A DNA stretch of 10,712 bases from Nocardioides sp. (lineage in GTDB: Bacteria; Actinomycetota; Actinomycetes; Propionibacteriales; Nocardioidaceae), in the NCBI GenBank assembly GCA_030452025.1, contig JAKDNC010000069.1:1-10712 (forward strand), given 5' to 3'. Shown here piece after piece: positions 1-6,863 of this stretch. Made by a program: the position numbers and the translations under genes. Position 1 is the first letter of the stretch, and every line of letters begins with the position of its first letter. The notes below the pieces were generated by a model, which did no database searches, had not been told where the DNA came from, and saw only the letters and a list, made by a program, of their open reading frames with translations.

Positions 1-1
1 C

Positions 2-400
2 CAGACCGAGGTGCTGCTCCAGCTGCGCCGGAACACCGGTTTCATGGACGACCACTGGGCCGCGGCTGCCGCCGGCCACGTGGAGAAGGGCGAGACAGCC
101 GTTGCCGCTGCCCACCGTGAGGCACGCGAGGAACTCGGGATCAAGGACCTCGAGTTGGAGTTCGTCACCTCGATGCAGCGGACGGGGCGCGGCGACCTGC
201 CCGTCGACGAGCGGATCGACTTCTTCTTCACGACCCGGTCCTGGTCGGGAGATCCACGGATCGCCGAGCCGGAGAAGTGCGCAGAGATCGGCTGGTATCC
301 GCTCGCCGCACTCCCCACACCCGTGGTGCCCCACGAGTTGCAGGTGTTGACTGAACTCACGAAGGGCCCCGTCCCTGCCTACACCAGCTTCGGCCTCTGA
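2..400 (+). CDS. Nudix hydrolase, 5' truncated by the window edge
   Basis: Nudix enzymes hydrolyse nucleoside diphosphates linked to another moiety, for example oxidised nucleotides or nucleotide sugars; the substrate cannot be told here. The signature GX5EX7REUXEEXGU is complete at about bases 74-142: the glycine of GHVEKGE, the glutamate seven residues before REAREELGI, and the paired Glu residues of REAREELG that bind the metal. Counting from the GTG at base 11, the box is residues 22-44. The frame is open to the left edge, reading Gln-Thr-Glu before that GTG. Family members normally have a further 10-20 residues before the QLR strand, so the GTG is probably an internal valine and the real start lies outside the window. 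The gene ends with TGA at 398-400. The next gene starts 37 bases later on the same strand, so the two may be cotranscribed. Family call secure; specificity unknown. Confidence 0.9.
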   Translation, partial: QTEVLLQLRRNTGFMDDHWAAAAAGHVEKGETAVAAAHREAREELGIKDLELEFVTSMQRTGRGDLPVDERIDFFFTTRSWSGDPRIAEPEKCAEIGWYPLAALPTPVVPHELQVLTELTKGPVPAYTSFGL

Positions 401-437
401 CTCGCTCTCAGGCCGCGTCCCAGACGAGAGGATCACG

Positions 438-728
438 ATGACCGACCCGAAGACACCCCAGCCCGAGCCCAAGGCGGATGCGCCCGAACCAGACCCCGGC
501 GGCGCCGACTCGCTCGACGACCCGAAGTACGGAGACACCCCGGGCGACCCGGTCCCGCGCGACCTCGACCCCGAGAACAACCCGGCCGTGGAGGACCAGG
601 CACCGGACGAGATCAAGCAGCACGACGACAAGAAGCAGGAACCCGACGAGGGCCATTCCGGCGTCGACGCCCCGGGGGACGAACCTGCTGACACCTCCGC
701 CCAGGAGGAGCCAGAGCCTCCGGCCTGA
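438..728 (+). CDS. Small acidic proline-rich protein, probably disordered
   Basis: I do not recognise this 96-residue protein. By my count it has about 29 Asp/Glu residues, about 20 prolines and only 7 Lys/Arg, giving a net charge near -22. It has almost no large hydrophobic residues, no signal peptide, no membrane segment and no cysteine. The composition points to an extended, intrinsically disordered chain. The start ATG at 438 has a purine-rich Shine-Dalgarno sequence (GAGAGGA, 426-432) at normal spacing, which is the main reason to believe the gene. It follows the Nudix gene by 37 bases and may share its transcript. The opposite strand also has an open frame (408-839), but that is explained by the GC-rich composition and has no matching start signal. 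Function unknown; a hydration, stress or chaperone-like role would be a guess. Confidence 0.65.
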   Translation: MTDPKTPQPEPKADAPEPDPGGADSLDDPKYGDTPGDPVPRDLDPENNPAVEDQAPDEIKQHDDKKQEPDEGHSGVDAPGDEPADTSAQEEPEPPA

Positions 729-759
729 GCCAGTCATCCACAGGCGGACACCGACCCCG

Positions 760-788
760 TTGCCTACGTCACGGTAACGACCGACGAT
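760..788 (+). promoter_or_regulatory. Candidate promoter of the broken AbiEi/DUF559 gene
   Basis: A TTGCCT hexamer (760-765) and a GACGAT hexamer (783-788) are separated by exactly 17 bases. The predicted transcription start falls at about 795-796, on or beside the ATG of the following gene, which has only a weak purine run upstream. This resembles a sigma-A-type promoter giving a near-leaderless mRNA. Called by eye only. Confidence 0.3.
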
Positions 789-795
789 CAAGGGC

Positions 796-1250
796 ATGCA
801 GAGACTCGGACCGCTCCTCGACGACCAACACGGCATCATCAGCCGGCAGCAGGTGCTCGAAGTCGGCCTGACCGAGAACGATCTGCGTCGGTTGATCCGG
901 ACACGCCATCTGGTGCTGGTGCATCCCGGCGTCTTCGCCCACCACGCCGGCCACTCGAGCCGCCCCGGCCACTTGTCCCCGCACCAACGGGCCTGGGCAG
1001 CTGTGCTCTATGCGTGGTCCTCGGAGATGTGCCACGCCTCGGAGGTCGGGCGCAACCGACGGCTCGGGGTGGCGCTGGCGCGACGACGGGCGTGGAGAGG
1101 CCTCGTGGGCTGTCGCCAGCCCGGCCGACGGAGCCTTACGTGACTCGGCGAGAGGCCGGTCGGCTCATCTTCACGACGATTTCGACGAGATCGTGGCGCG
1201 CGACGGACAGTTGTTCCACACCGGAGCGACCGTGAGCGGGGAATACTCGC
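796..1250 (+). pseudogene. Broken AbiEi-HTH / DUF559 family protein
   Basis: The first 75 or so residues match the start of a common actinobacterial family with an AbiEi-type antitoxin N-terminal helix-turn-helix. Recognisable pieces are GIISRQQVLEVGLTENDL, the VLVHPGVF strand and HQRAWAAVLYAW. Intact members run to about 300 residues and end in a DUF559 endonuclease-like domain. Here frame 1 gives only 115 residues and turns into arginine-rich nonsense after about base 1040. At that point frame 2 picks up family-like sequence (ATDGSGWRWRDDG, from about 1052; compare the ATDGPGRRGRDD type of motif as I remember it). Further along, frame 2 contains VARDGQLFH near 1190-1216, resembling the ELDGRLFH core of DUF559. 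The two pieces are about 100 residues closer than in intact relatives, so at least one frameshift and one internal deletion are inferred. The frame-1 stop is at 1141-1143. The remnant converges on the 3' end of miaB. The N-terminal call is fairly secure; the DUF559 remnant is tentative. Confidence 0.6.
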
Positions 1251-1267
1251 AGTCCGCGTGGCGGAGC

Positions 1268-2728
1268 TCAGGAGCAGGCGGGCGCGGGGGGAAGCGCATC
1301 CGGGACGCCCATCGACGGCATCCCGAGGCCGACACCCGCCGGTGCCGCTGACCGGCCCTCCCAGGCGTCACCTGCCCGGGTGCGGCGTACCGCCTGCACC
1401 GCGTGGTCGGCGATCAGGTGGTGGGGAGCCGCCTGGGTGATCTCCACAGTCACCATGTCGCCGGGGCGGACACCCTCGGCACCTTCGGGGTTGAAGTGCA
1501 CCAGCCGGTTGTCGCGGCCACGTCCCGAGAGCCGGTGCGTGGCGGAGTCCTTGCGCCCCTCGCCCTCGGCGACCATCAGCTCGAGGGTGCGCCCCACGAG
1601 CTGCTTGTTCTCCTGCCAGGCGATGTCGTTGACCAGAGCCACGAGCCGCTGGTAGCGATCGGCGACGACCTCGGGAGCGACCTGGGCCTCCAAGGTGGCG
1701 GCGGGCGTGCCGGGGCGCTTGGAATACTGGAAGGTGAACGCGCCGGAGAACCTGGCCCTGCGGACCACCTCAAGGGTGTCCTGGAAGTCTTCCTCGGTCT
1801 CGCCGGGGAAGCCGACGATGATGTCCGTGGTGATCGCGGCGTCGGGCATCGCGGCACGGACCCGATCGATGATGCCGAGGAACTTCTTCTGACGGTAGGA
1901 CCGCTTCATGTCCTTGAGCACCTTGTCAGAGCCGGACTGCAACGGCATGTGCAGCTGCGGCATCACGTTGGCCGTCTCGGTCATCGCTTCGATGACGTCA
2001 TCGGTGAACTCCGCAGGGTGGGGCGAGGTGAACCGCACCCGCTCCAGTCCCGCGATCTCCCCACACGCACGGAGCAGCTTCGAGAAGGCCTGCCGGTCGC
2101 CGAACTCCACGCCGTAGGCGTTCACGTTCTGGCCGAGCAGGGTGATCTCGGTGACGCCGTCGGCGACGAGCGCCTCGACTTCGGCAAGAATCTCGCCCGG
2201 ACGACGGTCCTTCTCCTTGCCGCGCAGGGCGGGGACGATGCAGAACGTGCAGGTGTTGTTGCAGCCGACCGAGATGGAGACCCACGCGGCGTACGCCGAG
2301 TCCCGCTTGGTCGGCAGCGTGGAGGGGAACACCTCGAGCGACTCGAGGATCTCGACCTGGGCCTCCTGCTGCACCCGGGCGCGCTCGAGGAGCACAGGCA
2401 GGGATCCGATGTTGTGGGTGCCGAAGACGACGTCGACGTAGGGCGCCTTCTCGGTGATCGTGGACCGGTCCTTCTGCGCGAGGCACCCACCGACGGCGAT
2501 CTGCATGTCGGGGTTCGCAGCCTTGATCGGCGCCAGGTGGGAGAGGTTGCCGTAGAGCTTGTTGTCGGCGTTCTCCCGAACGGCACAGGTGTTGAACACG
2601 ACGACATCGGCCTGGGCATCCTCAGGGGCTGCGGCATAGCCGGCTTCCTCGAGGAGGCCGGTCAGCCGCTCGGAGTCGTGGACGTTCATCTGGCACCCGT
2701 AGGTGCGGACCTCATACGTGCGCGTCAT
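1268..2728 (-). CDS. miaB: tRNA-2-methylthio-N6-dimethylallyladenosine synthase MiaB
   Basis: MiaB is a cytoplasmic radical-SAM enzyme that adds a methylthio group to C2 of i6A37 in tRNAs reading UNN codons, acting after MiaA. The 486 residues contain all family parts. The N-terminal methylthiotransferase domain (about 1-120) has cluster cysteines C12, C48 and C82. The radical-SAM motif CNNTCTFC has C156, C160 and C163. A TRAM RNA-binding domain lies at about 373-441. The tail after 445 is the variable actinobacterial extension. The start MTRTYEVRTYGCQMNVHDSE matches the usual family start. No Shine-Dalgarno sequence is seen; TACCCT at 2743-2738 could be a -10 for a very short leader. miaB is divergent from gluA, with 167 bases between them. 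The same two loci lie close together in Streptomyces, which supports vertical inheritance. Confidence 0.97.
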   Translation of the reverse strand: MTRTYEVRTYGCQMNVHDSERLTGLLEEAGYAAAPEDAQADVVVFNTCAVRENADNKLYGNLSHLAPIKAANPDMQIAVGGCLAQKDRSTITEKAPYVDVVFGTHNIGSLPVLLERARVQQEAQVEILESLEVFPSTLPTKRDSAYAAWVSISVGCNNTCTFCIVPALRGKEKDRRPGEILAEVEALVADGVTEITLLGQNVNAYGVEFGDRQAFSKLLRACGEIAGLERVRFTSPHPAEFTDDVIEAMTETANVMPQLHMPLQSGSDKVLKDMKRSYRQKKFLGIIDRVRAAMPDAAITTDIIVGFPGETEEDFQDTLEVVRRARFSGAFTFQYSKRPGTPAATLEAQVAPEVVADRYQRLVALVNDIAWQENKQLVGRTLELMVAEGEGRKDSATHRLSGRGRDNRLVHFNPEGAEGVRPGDMVTVEITQAAPHHLIADHAVQAVRRTRAGDAWEGRSAAPAGVGLGMPSMGVPDALPPAPACS

Positions 2729-2777
2729 AACGGGTCAAGGGTACGGCGCCCAACTCGTCGGCACCCAAACTCGGGCC

Positions 2778-2803
2778 GACCGGACCCATTGACCGGACCC
2801 ATT
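2778..2803. repeat. Tandem 13-bp direct repeat in the miaB-gluA intergenic region
   Basis: GACCGGACCCATT occurs at 2778-2790 and again directly after at 2791-2803, with a decayed third start (GACCGACCC) from 2804. Each junction creates a TTGACC hexamer (2789-2794 and 2802-2807) resembling a -35 element. It may be a regulator site between the two divergent genes or simply a recent duplication. I see no matching -10 at the right distance. Confidence 0.4.
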
Positions 2804-2856
2804 GACCGACCCGACGGACAACAATTCGGTCTCGGTGATGGCCAACTCTGCCTCGC

Positions 2857-2874
2857 CTGTGGCCCGGGCCACAG
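2857..2874. promoter_or_regulatory. Perfect 18-bp palindrome, candidate operator of gluABCD
   Basis: CTGTGGCCCGGGCCACAG is a perfect inverted repeat with no spacer. It covers about -39 to -22 relative to the predicted gluA transcription start and so overlaps the -35 position, which suits a repressor site. It is not a terminator for any gene, because both neighbours point away from it. It does not resemble the Corynebacterium AmtR box. The bound factor is unknown. Confidence 0.45.
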
Positions 2875-2883
2875 CGATCCGGC

Positions 2884-2896
2884 TAGGTTACGCGCA
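2884..2896 (+). promoter_or_regulatory. -10 element of gluA with predicted leaderless start
   Basis: TAGGTT at 2884-2889 fits the actinobacterial TANNNT -10. The transcription start seven bases beyond its end is base 2896, the A of the gluA ATG. No Shine-Dalgarno sequence precedes this ATG, so a leaderless mRNA is predicted. No clear -35 is visible; the 18-bp palindrome occupies that position. Confidence 0.45.
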
Positions 2897-3672
2897 TGAC
2901 CTCGCTGGAACAGACCTCCGCCGACGCCAGACCGGGTGAGCCACTCGTCGTGCTCGACGGCGTGAACAAGTGGTTCGGCAAGCTCCACGTGCTGCAGGAC
3001 ATCAACCTGTCGATCAAGCGTGGTGAGGTCGTCGTCGTCATCGGTCCCTCCGGCTCAGGCAAGTCGACGCTGTGCCGCGCGATCAACCGCCTCGAGACCA
3101 TCGAGCAGGGCTCGATCAGCCTCGACGGGCAGCCCCTCCCGCAGGAGGGCAGGGCCCTGGCCAACCTGCGCGCCGACGTCGGGATGGTCTTCCAGAGCTT
3201 CAACCTCTTCGCCCACAAGACGATTCGGGAGAATGTCACGCTCGGTCCGATCAAGGTCCGCAAGAAGCGCAAGGCGGATGCCGACACCCGGGCCCGCGAG
3301 CTCCTCGAACGCGTGGGCATCGCCAAACAGGCCGACAAGTATCCCGCCCAGCTCTCCGGCGGCCAGCAGCAACGCGTGGCGATCGCCCGCGCCCTGGCCA
3401 TGGATCCGAAGGTGATGCTCTTCGATGAGCCGACTTCGGCCCTCGACCCGGAGATGATCAAGGAAGTCCTCGACGTCATGGTCGACCTCGCCCAACAGGG
3501 GATGACGATGGTCGTGGTCACCCACGAGATGGGGTTCGCGCGCACGGCAGCCCACCGGGTCGTCTTCATGTCCGAGGGGGCAATCGTCGAGGAGAACACC
3601 CCGGAGGAGTTCTTCACCAACCCGCAGTCCGATCGCGCCAAGGACTTCCTCGGCAAGATCCTCAAGCACTGA
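2896..3672 (+). CDS. gluA: Glutamate/amino-acid ABC transporter, ATP-binding subunit
   Basis: This is the cytoplasmic ATPase of a polar amino acid uptake system. The 258 residues show Walker A GPSGSGKST (50-58), Q-loop glutamine 100, ABC signature LSGGQQQR (153-160), Walker B VMLFDEP (173-179) and H-loop histidine 210. The THEMGFAR stretch after the H-loop is typical of the polar amino acid transporter (PAAT/GlnQ) branch. The ATG at 2896 is chosen because the protein start fits the family and a -10 element sits just upstream. The first 15 residues are a short variable extension. It is the first gene of the gluABCD operon; gluB starts 34 bases after its stop. Glutamate is the likely substrate by homology to Corynebacterium GluABCD, though related transporters take glutamine or aspartate. 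Confidence 0.95.
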   Translation: MTSLEQTSADARPGEPLVVLDGVNKWFGKLHVLQDINLSIKRGEVVVVIGPSGSGKSTLCRAINRLETIEQGSISLDGQPLPQEGRALANLRADVGMVFQSFNLFAHKTIRENVTLGPIKVRKKRKADADTRARELLERVGIAKQADKYPAQLSGGQQQRVAIARALAMDPKVMLFDEPTSALDPEMIKEVLDVMVDLAQQGMTMVVVTHEMGFARTAAHRVVFMSEGAIVEENTPEEFFTNPQSDRAKDFLGKILKH

Positions 3673-3706
3673 TCGCCCACACCGCACCACCGAGAAGGAG
3701 AAGCAC

Positions 3707-4612
3707 ATGCGATTCATCAGGAGCAAGGGAGCGGTGGCCGCCTTCGGTCTGGCTCTCAGCCTCTCGACCCTGGCCGGCTGCGGCGACGCAGGAAGCGACG
3801 ACGAGGGCCGTGACGTCAAGGCGGACACGGATGCAGCAGAGTCCCTGCCCGACGGCAGCCGGATGAAGGAGATCGCCGACGCCGGGAAGATCAAGGTCGG
3901 CGTGAAGTTCGACCAGCCGGGACTCGGCTTCAAGACCGCGACCGATGACATCCCCACCGGCTTCGACGTCGAGGTCGCCAAGATCTTGGTCTCCAAGCTC
4001 GGCCTCGACCCCAGCGACCCGAGCCAGGTCCAGTGGGAAGAGACCGTGTCGGACAACCGGGAGCCGTTCCTGCAGAACGGCAAGGTCGACCTGGTGCTGG
4101 CGTCGTACTCAATCACTGACGACCGCCAGAAGGTCGTCGGACAGACCGGGCCGTACATGATCACCGGCCAGCAGCTGCTGGTGAAGTCCGACGCGGACGT
4201 CGAGAGCATCGACGACCTGAAGGGCAAGGAGATCTGCTCGGTCACCGGGTCCACCTCCATCGACCGGATCAACGAGCAGGGCGCCAAGGGCGTCGGCTTC
4301 GACTCCTACTCCGAGTGCGTCCAGAAGGTGCTCGACGGCACCGTCGAGGCGATGTCGACCGATGGCGCCATCCTGATGGGCTACGCCGCGGAGAACGAGG
4401 GCGAGCTCAAGGTCGTTGGCGATGAGTTCTCCGAGGAGAACATCGGCGTCGGCTACTCCAAGAAGGAGCCGGAGATGTGCCAGTGGATCAACGACACGCT
4501 CACGGAGGCCTTCGACGACGGCTCCTGGGCGGAGGCATTCGAAGTGACGCTCGGCAAGTCCGGGTCGGAGACGCCCGACCCTCCCGAGCTCAACGACTGC
4601 CCCTCGTCCTGA
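3707..4612 (+). CDS. gluB: Glutamate-type substrate-binding lipoprotein
   Basis: This is the extracellular solute-binding protein that delivers amino acid to GluCD. The 301 residues begin with a lipoprotein signal: basic RSK, a hydrophobic core and the lipobox LAGC (22-25). Cleavage would leave C25 lipidated and the protein anchored outside the membrane. An acidic Gly/Ser/Asp linker (about 26-45) follows, then an SBP_bac_3 domain (about 55-290) with the characteristic KVGVKFDQPG and GFDVEVAKIL segments. The ATG has a strong Shine-Dalgarno AGGAG at 3696-3700, six bases upstream, in contrast to gluA. A stable hairpin follows the gene, separating it from the permease genes and probably favouring higher gluB expression. 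Length is close to Corynebacterium GluB (about 295). Confidence 0.94.
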   Translation: MRFIRSKGAVAAFGLALSLSTLAGCGDAGSDDEGRDVKADTDAAESLPDGSRMKEIADAGKIKVGVKFDQPGLGFKTATDDIPTGFDVEVAKILVSKLGLDPSDPSQVQWEETVSDNREPFLQNGKVDLVLASYSITDDRQKVVGQTGPYMITGQQLLVKSDADVESIDDLKGKEICSVTGSTSIDRINEQGAKGVGFDSYSECVQKVLDGTVEAMSTDGAILMGYAAENEGELKVVGDEFSEENIGVGYSKKEPEMCQWINDTLTEAFDDGSWAEAFEVTLGKSGSETPDPPELNDCPSS

Positions 4613-4634
4613 CCGTTCGCTGAGGCAGCGGTGA

Positions 4635-4663
4635 GGGGTTCGGCGGAAACTCCGCCGAACCCC
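4635..4663 (+). terminator. Strong hairpin between gluB and gluC (partial terminator or mRNA-stabilising stem)
   Basis: GGGGTTCGGCGGA (4635-4647) pairs perfectly over 13 bp with TCCGCCGAACCCC (4651-4663) around a three-base loop (AAC). No T-run follows, so it is not a classical intrinsic terminator. Its place just after the binding-protein gene and before the permeases is the usual place for a stem that blocks 3' exonucleases or attenuates transcription, raising GluB relative to GluCD. Confidence 0.75.
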
Positions 4664-4698
4664 GCACCCCGCCGCTGACAGGAAGGAGTACGTCGCCA

Positions 4699-5391
4699 GT
4701 GGATGCCGTCCTCGACAATCTCGACCTCTACTTCAAGGCCTTCGGCTACACGGTCGCGCTCTTTCTCGTCTCGGGCGTCACCTCAATGATCCTGGGCACG
4801 CTGCTGGCCGCCTTCCGGGTCGGCCCGGTCCCGGTGCTGCGATGGGCGACCTCGGTCTATGTCACTCTGGTCCGGAACACCCCACTGGTCATCGTCTTCG
4901 CTGCCTTCTCCTTCATGGCCCCGATGCTGTGGGGGCCGTTGAACTTCAGGTGGCTCTCCGTCCACATCGGCGGGTTCGACTTCACGGCGTTCTTCGCAGC
5001 CGCCGTGGTGTCGCTGAGCCTCTACACTTCGTCGTTCGTCTGCGAGGCGCTGCGTTCCGGGGTCAACGCCGTCTCTGTGGGGCAGGCCGAGGCGGCGCGG
5101 GCGATCGGACTCCCCTTCAGCGGCGTGATGAGCCAGGTCGTGCTTCCCCAGGCGTTCCGCGCGTCGGTGCCCCCGCTGGCAAGCGTCCAGATAGCCCTGA
5201 TCAAGAACACCTCGGTGGCCGCCGTCTTCGGCGTCGCGGAGGCCACCTCCCAGATGCGCAGCATCACCAACGACTTCAGCTCCCAGCGCACCGAGATCTT
5301 CATTGCGTTCGCGATCGGCTATGTCGTGATCGTGGAGGTCTTCTCGTTCTTCGCCGCCCGACTCGAGAGCCACTGGAGGGTTGCCCGATGA
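4699..5391 (+). CDS. gluC: Glutamate-type ABC transporter permease subunit 1
   Basis: This is one of the two inner-membrane channel subunits of the glu transporter (230 residues, HisM/GlnP-type). Hydrophobic segments are visible at about 13-40, 55-78, 93-116 and 198-220. The cytoplasmic EAA loop that contacts GluA is EAARAIGLPFSGVMSQVVLP (131-150). The start is GTG at 4699, preceded by the Shine-Dalgarno AGGAAGGAG (4680-4688). Translation from here gives the normal short N-terminus before the first membrane helix. The TGA at 5389-5391 overlaps the gluD start codon (ATGA), indicating translational coupling of the two permeases. Confidence 0.94.
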   Translation: MDAVLDNLDLYFKAFGYTVALFLVSGVTSMILGTLLAAFRVGPVPVLRWATSVYVTLVRNTPLVIVFAAFSFMAPMLWGPLNFRWLSVHIGGFDFTAFFAAAVVSLSLYTSSFVCEALRSGVNAVSVGQAEAARAIGLPFSGVMSQVVLPQAFRASVPPLASVQIALIKNTSVAAVFGVAEATSQMRSITNDFSSQRTEIFIAFAIGYVVIVEVFSFFAARLESHWRVAR

Positions 5392-6230
5392 GCACCACCG
5401 TCCTCTACGAGGCTGCCGGCCCCAAGGCGCGCCTGCGACAACGCATCTACACAGCGGTGAGTGTGGTGGCGCTTCTCGCGATCGTCGTCTGGTTCTTCTG
5501 GCGCCTCAACGAGAGCAATCAACTGTCCTACGACAAGTGGGAAGCCTTCGTCACGCCCGACTACCTGCGGGTCATCCTGGTCGACGGCCTGCTCCGGACG
5601 CTGCAGATGGCGTTCTTCGCGATCATCTTCGCGGTCCTCTTCGGGGTTTTCTTCGGGATCGGCAAGCTCTCCGACCACGCTTGGGTCCGCTGGCCGAGTT
5701 GGCTCGTCGTCGAACTCTTTCGTGCGATCCCGGTGCTCCTGCTGATGGTGTTCACCTGGTACACCCTGGGCATCAAGGCAGAGAACTCCGCATTCTGGGC
5801 CGTGATCATCGCGCTGACCCTCTACAACGGCGCTGTCCTGGCCGAGGTGCTCCGCGCCGGCATCCTCGCCGTGCCCAACGGCCAGCGGGAGGCAGGCTAC
5901 GCAATCGGCATGCGCAAGACCCAGGTGATGTCGATCGTGCTGCTGCCGCAAGCCGTGAAGATCATGATCCCGGCGATCATCAGCCAGTGCGTGGTGGCGC
6001 TGAAGGACACCGCCCTCGGCATCTACGTCGTGGCACCGGGACTGACCTATGTCGTCAAGCAGGTCTACCTTGAGTTCCACAACCGGGTTCCGGCGATCCT
6101 CGTGGTCGGAGCACTGTACGTCTTGGTCAACCTGCTCCTGACCGCGCTGGCCTCTTGGCTCCAGAAGCGTTATGTCAGGGAGAAGAAGCCGCTCGACACA
6201 CCCCCCTTGGGCGACGTGCAGAGGCGCTAG
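5388..6230 (+). CDS. gluD: Glutamate-type ABC transporter permease subunit 2
   Basis: This is the second membrane subunit (280 residues), pairing with GluC to form the translocation pathway. A cytoplasmic start of about 20 residues precedes hydrophobic segments at about 22-39, 64-92, 104-126, 135-160 and 235-256. The EAA loop begins at E168 (EAGYAIGMRKTQ, ending LLPQA near 188). The frame is open far upstream inside gluC, but the ATG at 5388 is the sensible start: it overlaps the gluC stop as ATGA and has the Shine-Dalgarno GGAGGG at 5375-5380. The C-terminal REKKPLDTPP tail is hydrophilic. It is the last gene of the operon; the next gene converges from the other strand 40 bases on. Confidence 0.94.
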   Translation: MSTTVLYEAAGPKARLRQRIYTAVSVVALLAIVVWFFWRLNESNQLSYDKWEAFVTPDYLRVILVDGLLRTLQMAFFAIIFAVLFGVFFGIGKLSDHAWVRWPSWLVVELFRAIPVLLLMVFTWYTLGIKAENSAFWAVIIALTLYNGAVLAEVLRAGILAVPNGQREAGYAIGMRKTQVMSIVLLPQAVKIMIPAIISQCVVALKDTALGIYVVAPGLTYVVKQVYLEFHNRVPAILVVGALYVLVNLLLTALASWLQKRYVREKKPLDTPPLGDVQRR

Positions 6231-6270
6231 GTCACGTACGGGGCTCGGTGCGAGCTGCCGCGTCGTGCGC

Positions 6271-6741
6271 TCACGCCCGGGGCGGCTTGGGGGTCACCCA
6301 GAGCTTGATCACGCCGTTGAAGCACTCGACGCCGTCCCTGGTGAGCGCCTTCACACGGACGTGAAGGTCGGGGTCGTCCCCGGTCCACTGCTCCTGGTCG
6401 GTCTCGGCGATAACCGTGATGTCGGAATCGGCCTTCGCGGTGTAGTTGACCTCCATCCCCTTGGGGATCCACCGCTTGTCCTTGCCGATGGTGACTTCGG
6501 CCAGAGCACCCATCGCTGCCTCGGCGCCGTTGCACAGGGCGATCGCGTGGACGGTCCCGATGTGGTTGTGCACCCCGCGACGCTTAGGGATCACCAGCTC
6601 GGCGTAGTTCGGTCGCAGCTCGACGAAGCGCGGCCGAATGGTCGCGAAGTACGGCGCTTTCTGGGAGAAGGCCAGCGAGAACCCCTTCTTGCCCATGGGG
6701 ACGGCAGACATCTTGTTCCACATATCCAGGATCGAAGCCAT
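6271..6741 (-). CDS. DUF4442 hotdog-fold protein (putative acyl-CoA thioesterase)
   Basis: This 156-residue protein matches the DUF4442 family, PaaI-like hotdog folds thought to act on acyl-CoA thioesters. The typical start WNKMSAVPMGKKGFSLAFS (8-26) is followed by a segment, about 55-78, containing GVHNHIGTVHA, which forms the hotdog central helix and usual active-site region with N59, H60 and E74. The beta strands after 95 complete the fold. TAGTAT at 6754-6749 looks like a -10 placing the transcription start one base before the ATG; no Shine-Dalgarno sequence is seen. It is divergent from the desaturase, so the two share a 121-base control region. A lipid-related role would suit that neighbourhood, but substrate and activity are unproven. 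Confidence 0.85.
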   Translation of the reverse strand: MASILDMWNKMSAVPMGKKGFSLAFSQKAPYFATIRPRFVELRPNYAELVIPKRRGVHNHIGTVHAIALCNGAEAAMGALAEVTIGKDKRWIPKGMEVNYTAKADSDITVIAETDQEQWTGDDPDLHVRVKALTRDGVECFNGVIKLWVTPKPPRA

Positions 6742-6805
6742 GCAGCCAATACTACCGGTGGGTAACCGAAGGCGGGCGAGCGCCCGCGTCCGAGGTCACG
6801 ATCTT

Positions 6806-6824
6806 GTGAACAGCGACTGCTCAC
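6806..6824. promoter_or_regulatory. Imperfect 19-bp palindrome upstream of the desaturase, candidate TetR operator
   Basis: GTGAACAGCGACTGCTCAC is an inverted repeat in which 7 of 9 base pairs match across the centre. It lies at about -57 to -39 from the predicted desaturase transcription start, next to a TTGCTC (6826-6831) that could be the -35. Size and place fit a TetR-family operator, and a TetR gene follows the desaturase. I do not know the binding motif well enough to match it. Confidence 0.35.
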
Positions 6825-6850
6825 CTTGCTCTGCCTACGGTTGCGTAAGT

Positions 6851-6863
6851 TACGGTGTCGCCG
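6851..6863 (+). promoter_or_regulatory. -10 element of the desaturase gene with predicted leaderless GTG start
   Basis: TACGGT at 6851-6856 fits TANNNT, and seven bases beyond its end is base 6863, the G of the GTG start codon. A possible -35 is TTGCTC at 6826-6831, with a long 19-base spacer. No Shine-Dalgarno sequence precedes the GTG. Confidence 0.4.

Noticed and set aside
734..742. DnaA-box-like TCATCCACA
   Set aside because: It is a single site with one mismatch, and no other boxes or origin genes are nearby; chance is enough.
1403..2899. 498-residue plus-strand open frame opposite miaB
   Set aside because: It lies exactly over miaB, whose motifs are complete. Its Leu/Gly/Asp/Val-rich translation is the usual antisense shadow of GC-rich coding DNA.
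3055..4287. 410-residue minus-strand open frame opposite gluA and gluB
   Set aside because: It is antisense to two certain genes, has no recognisable domain and has no start signal.
6243..6255. Small hairpin GCTCG-GTG-CGAGC between gluD and DUF4442 as a terminator
   Set aside because: It has only a 5-bp stem and no T-run on either side, too weak to call in this GC context.
6638..6862. Upstream extension of the desaturase frame
   Set aside because: It would overlap the divergent DUF4442 gene and its promoter. The added residues are not family-like, and the GTG at 6863 follows a good -10.
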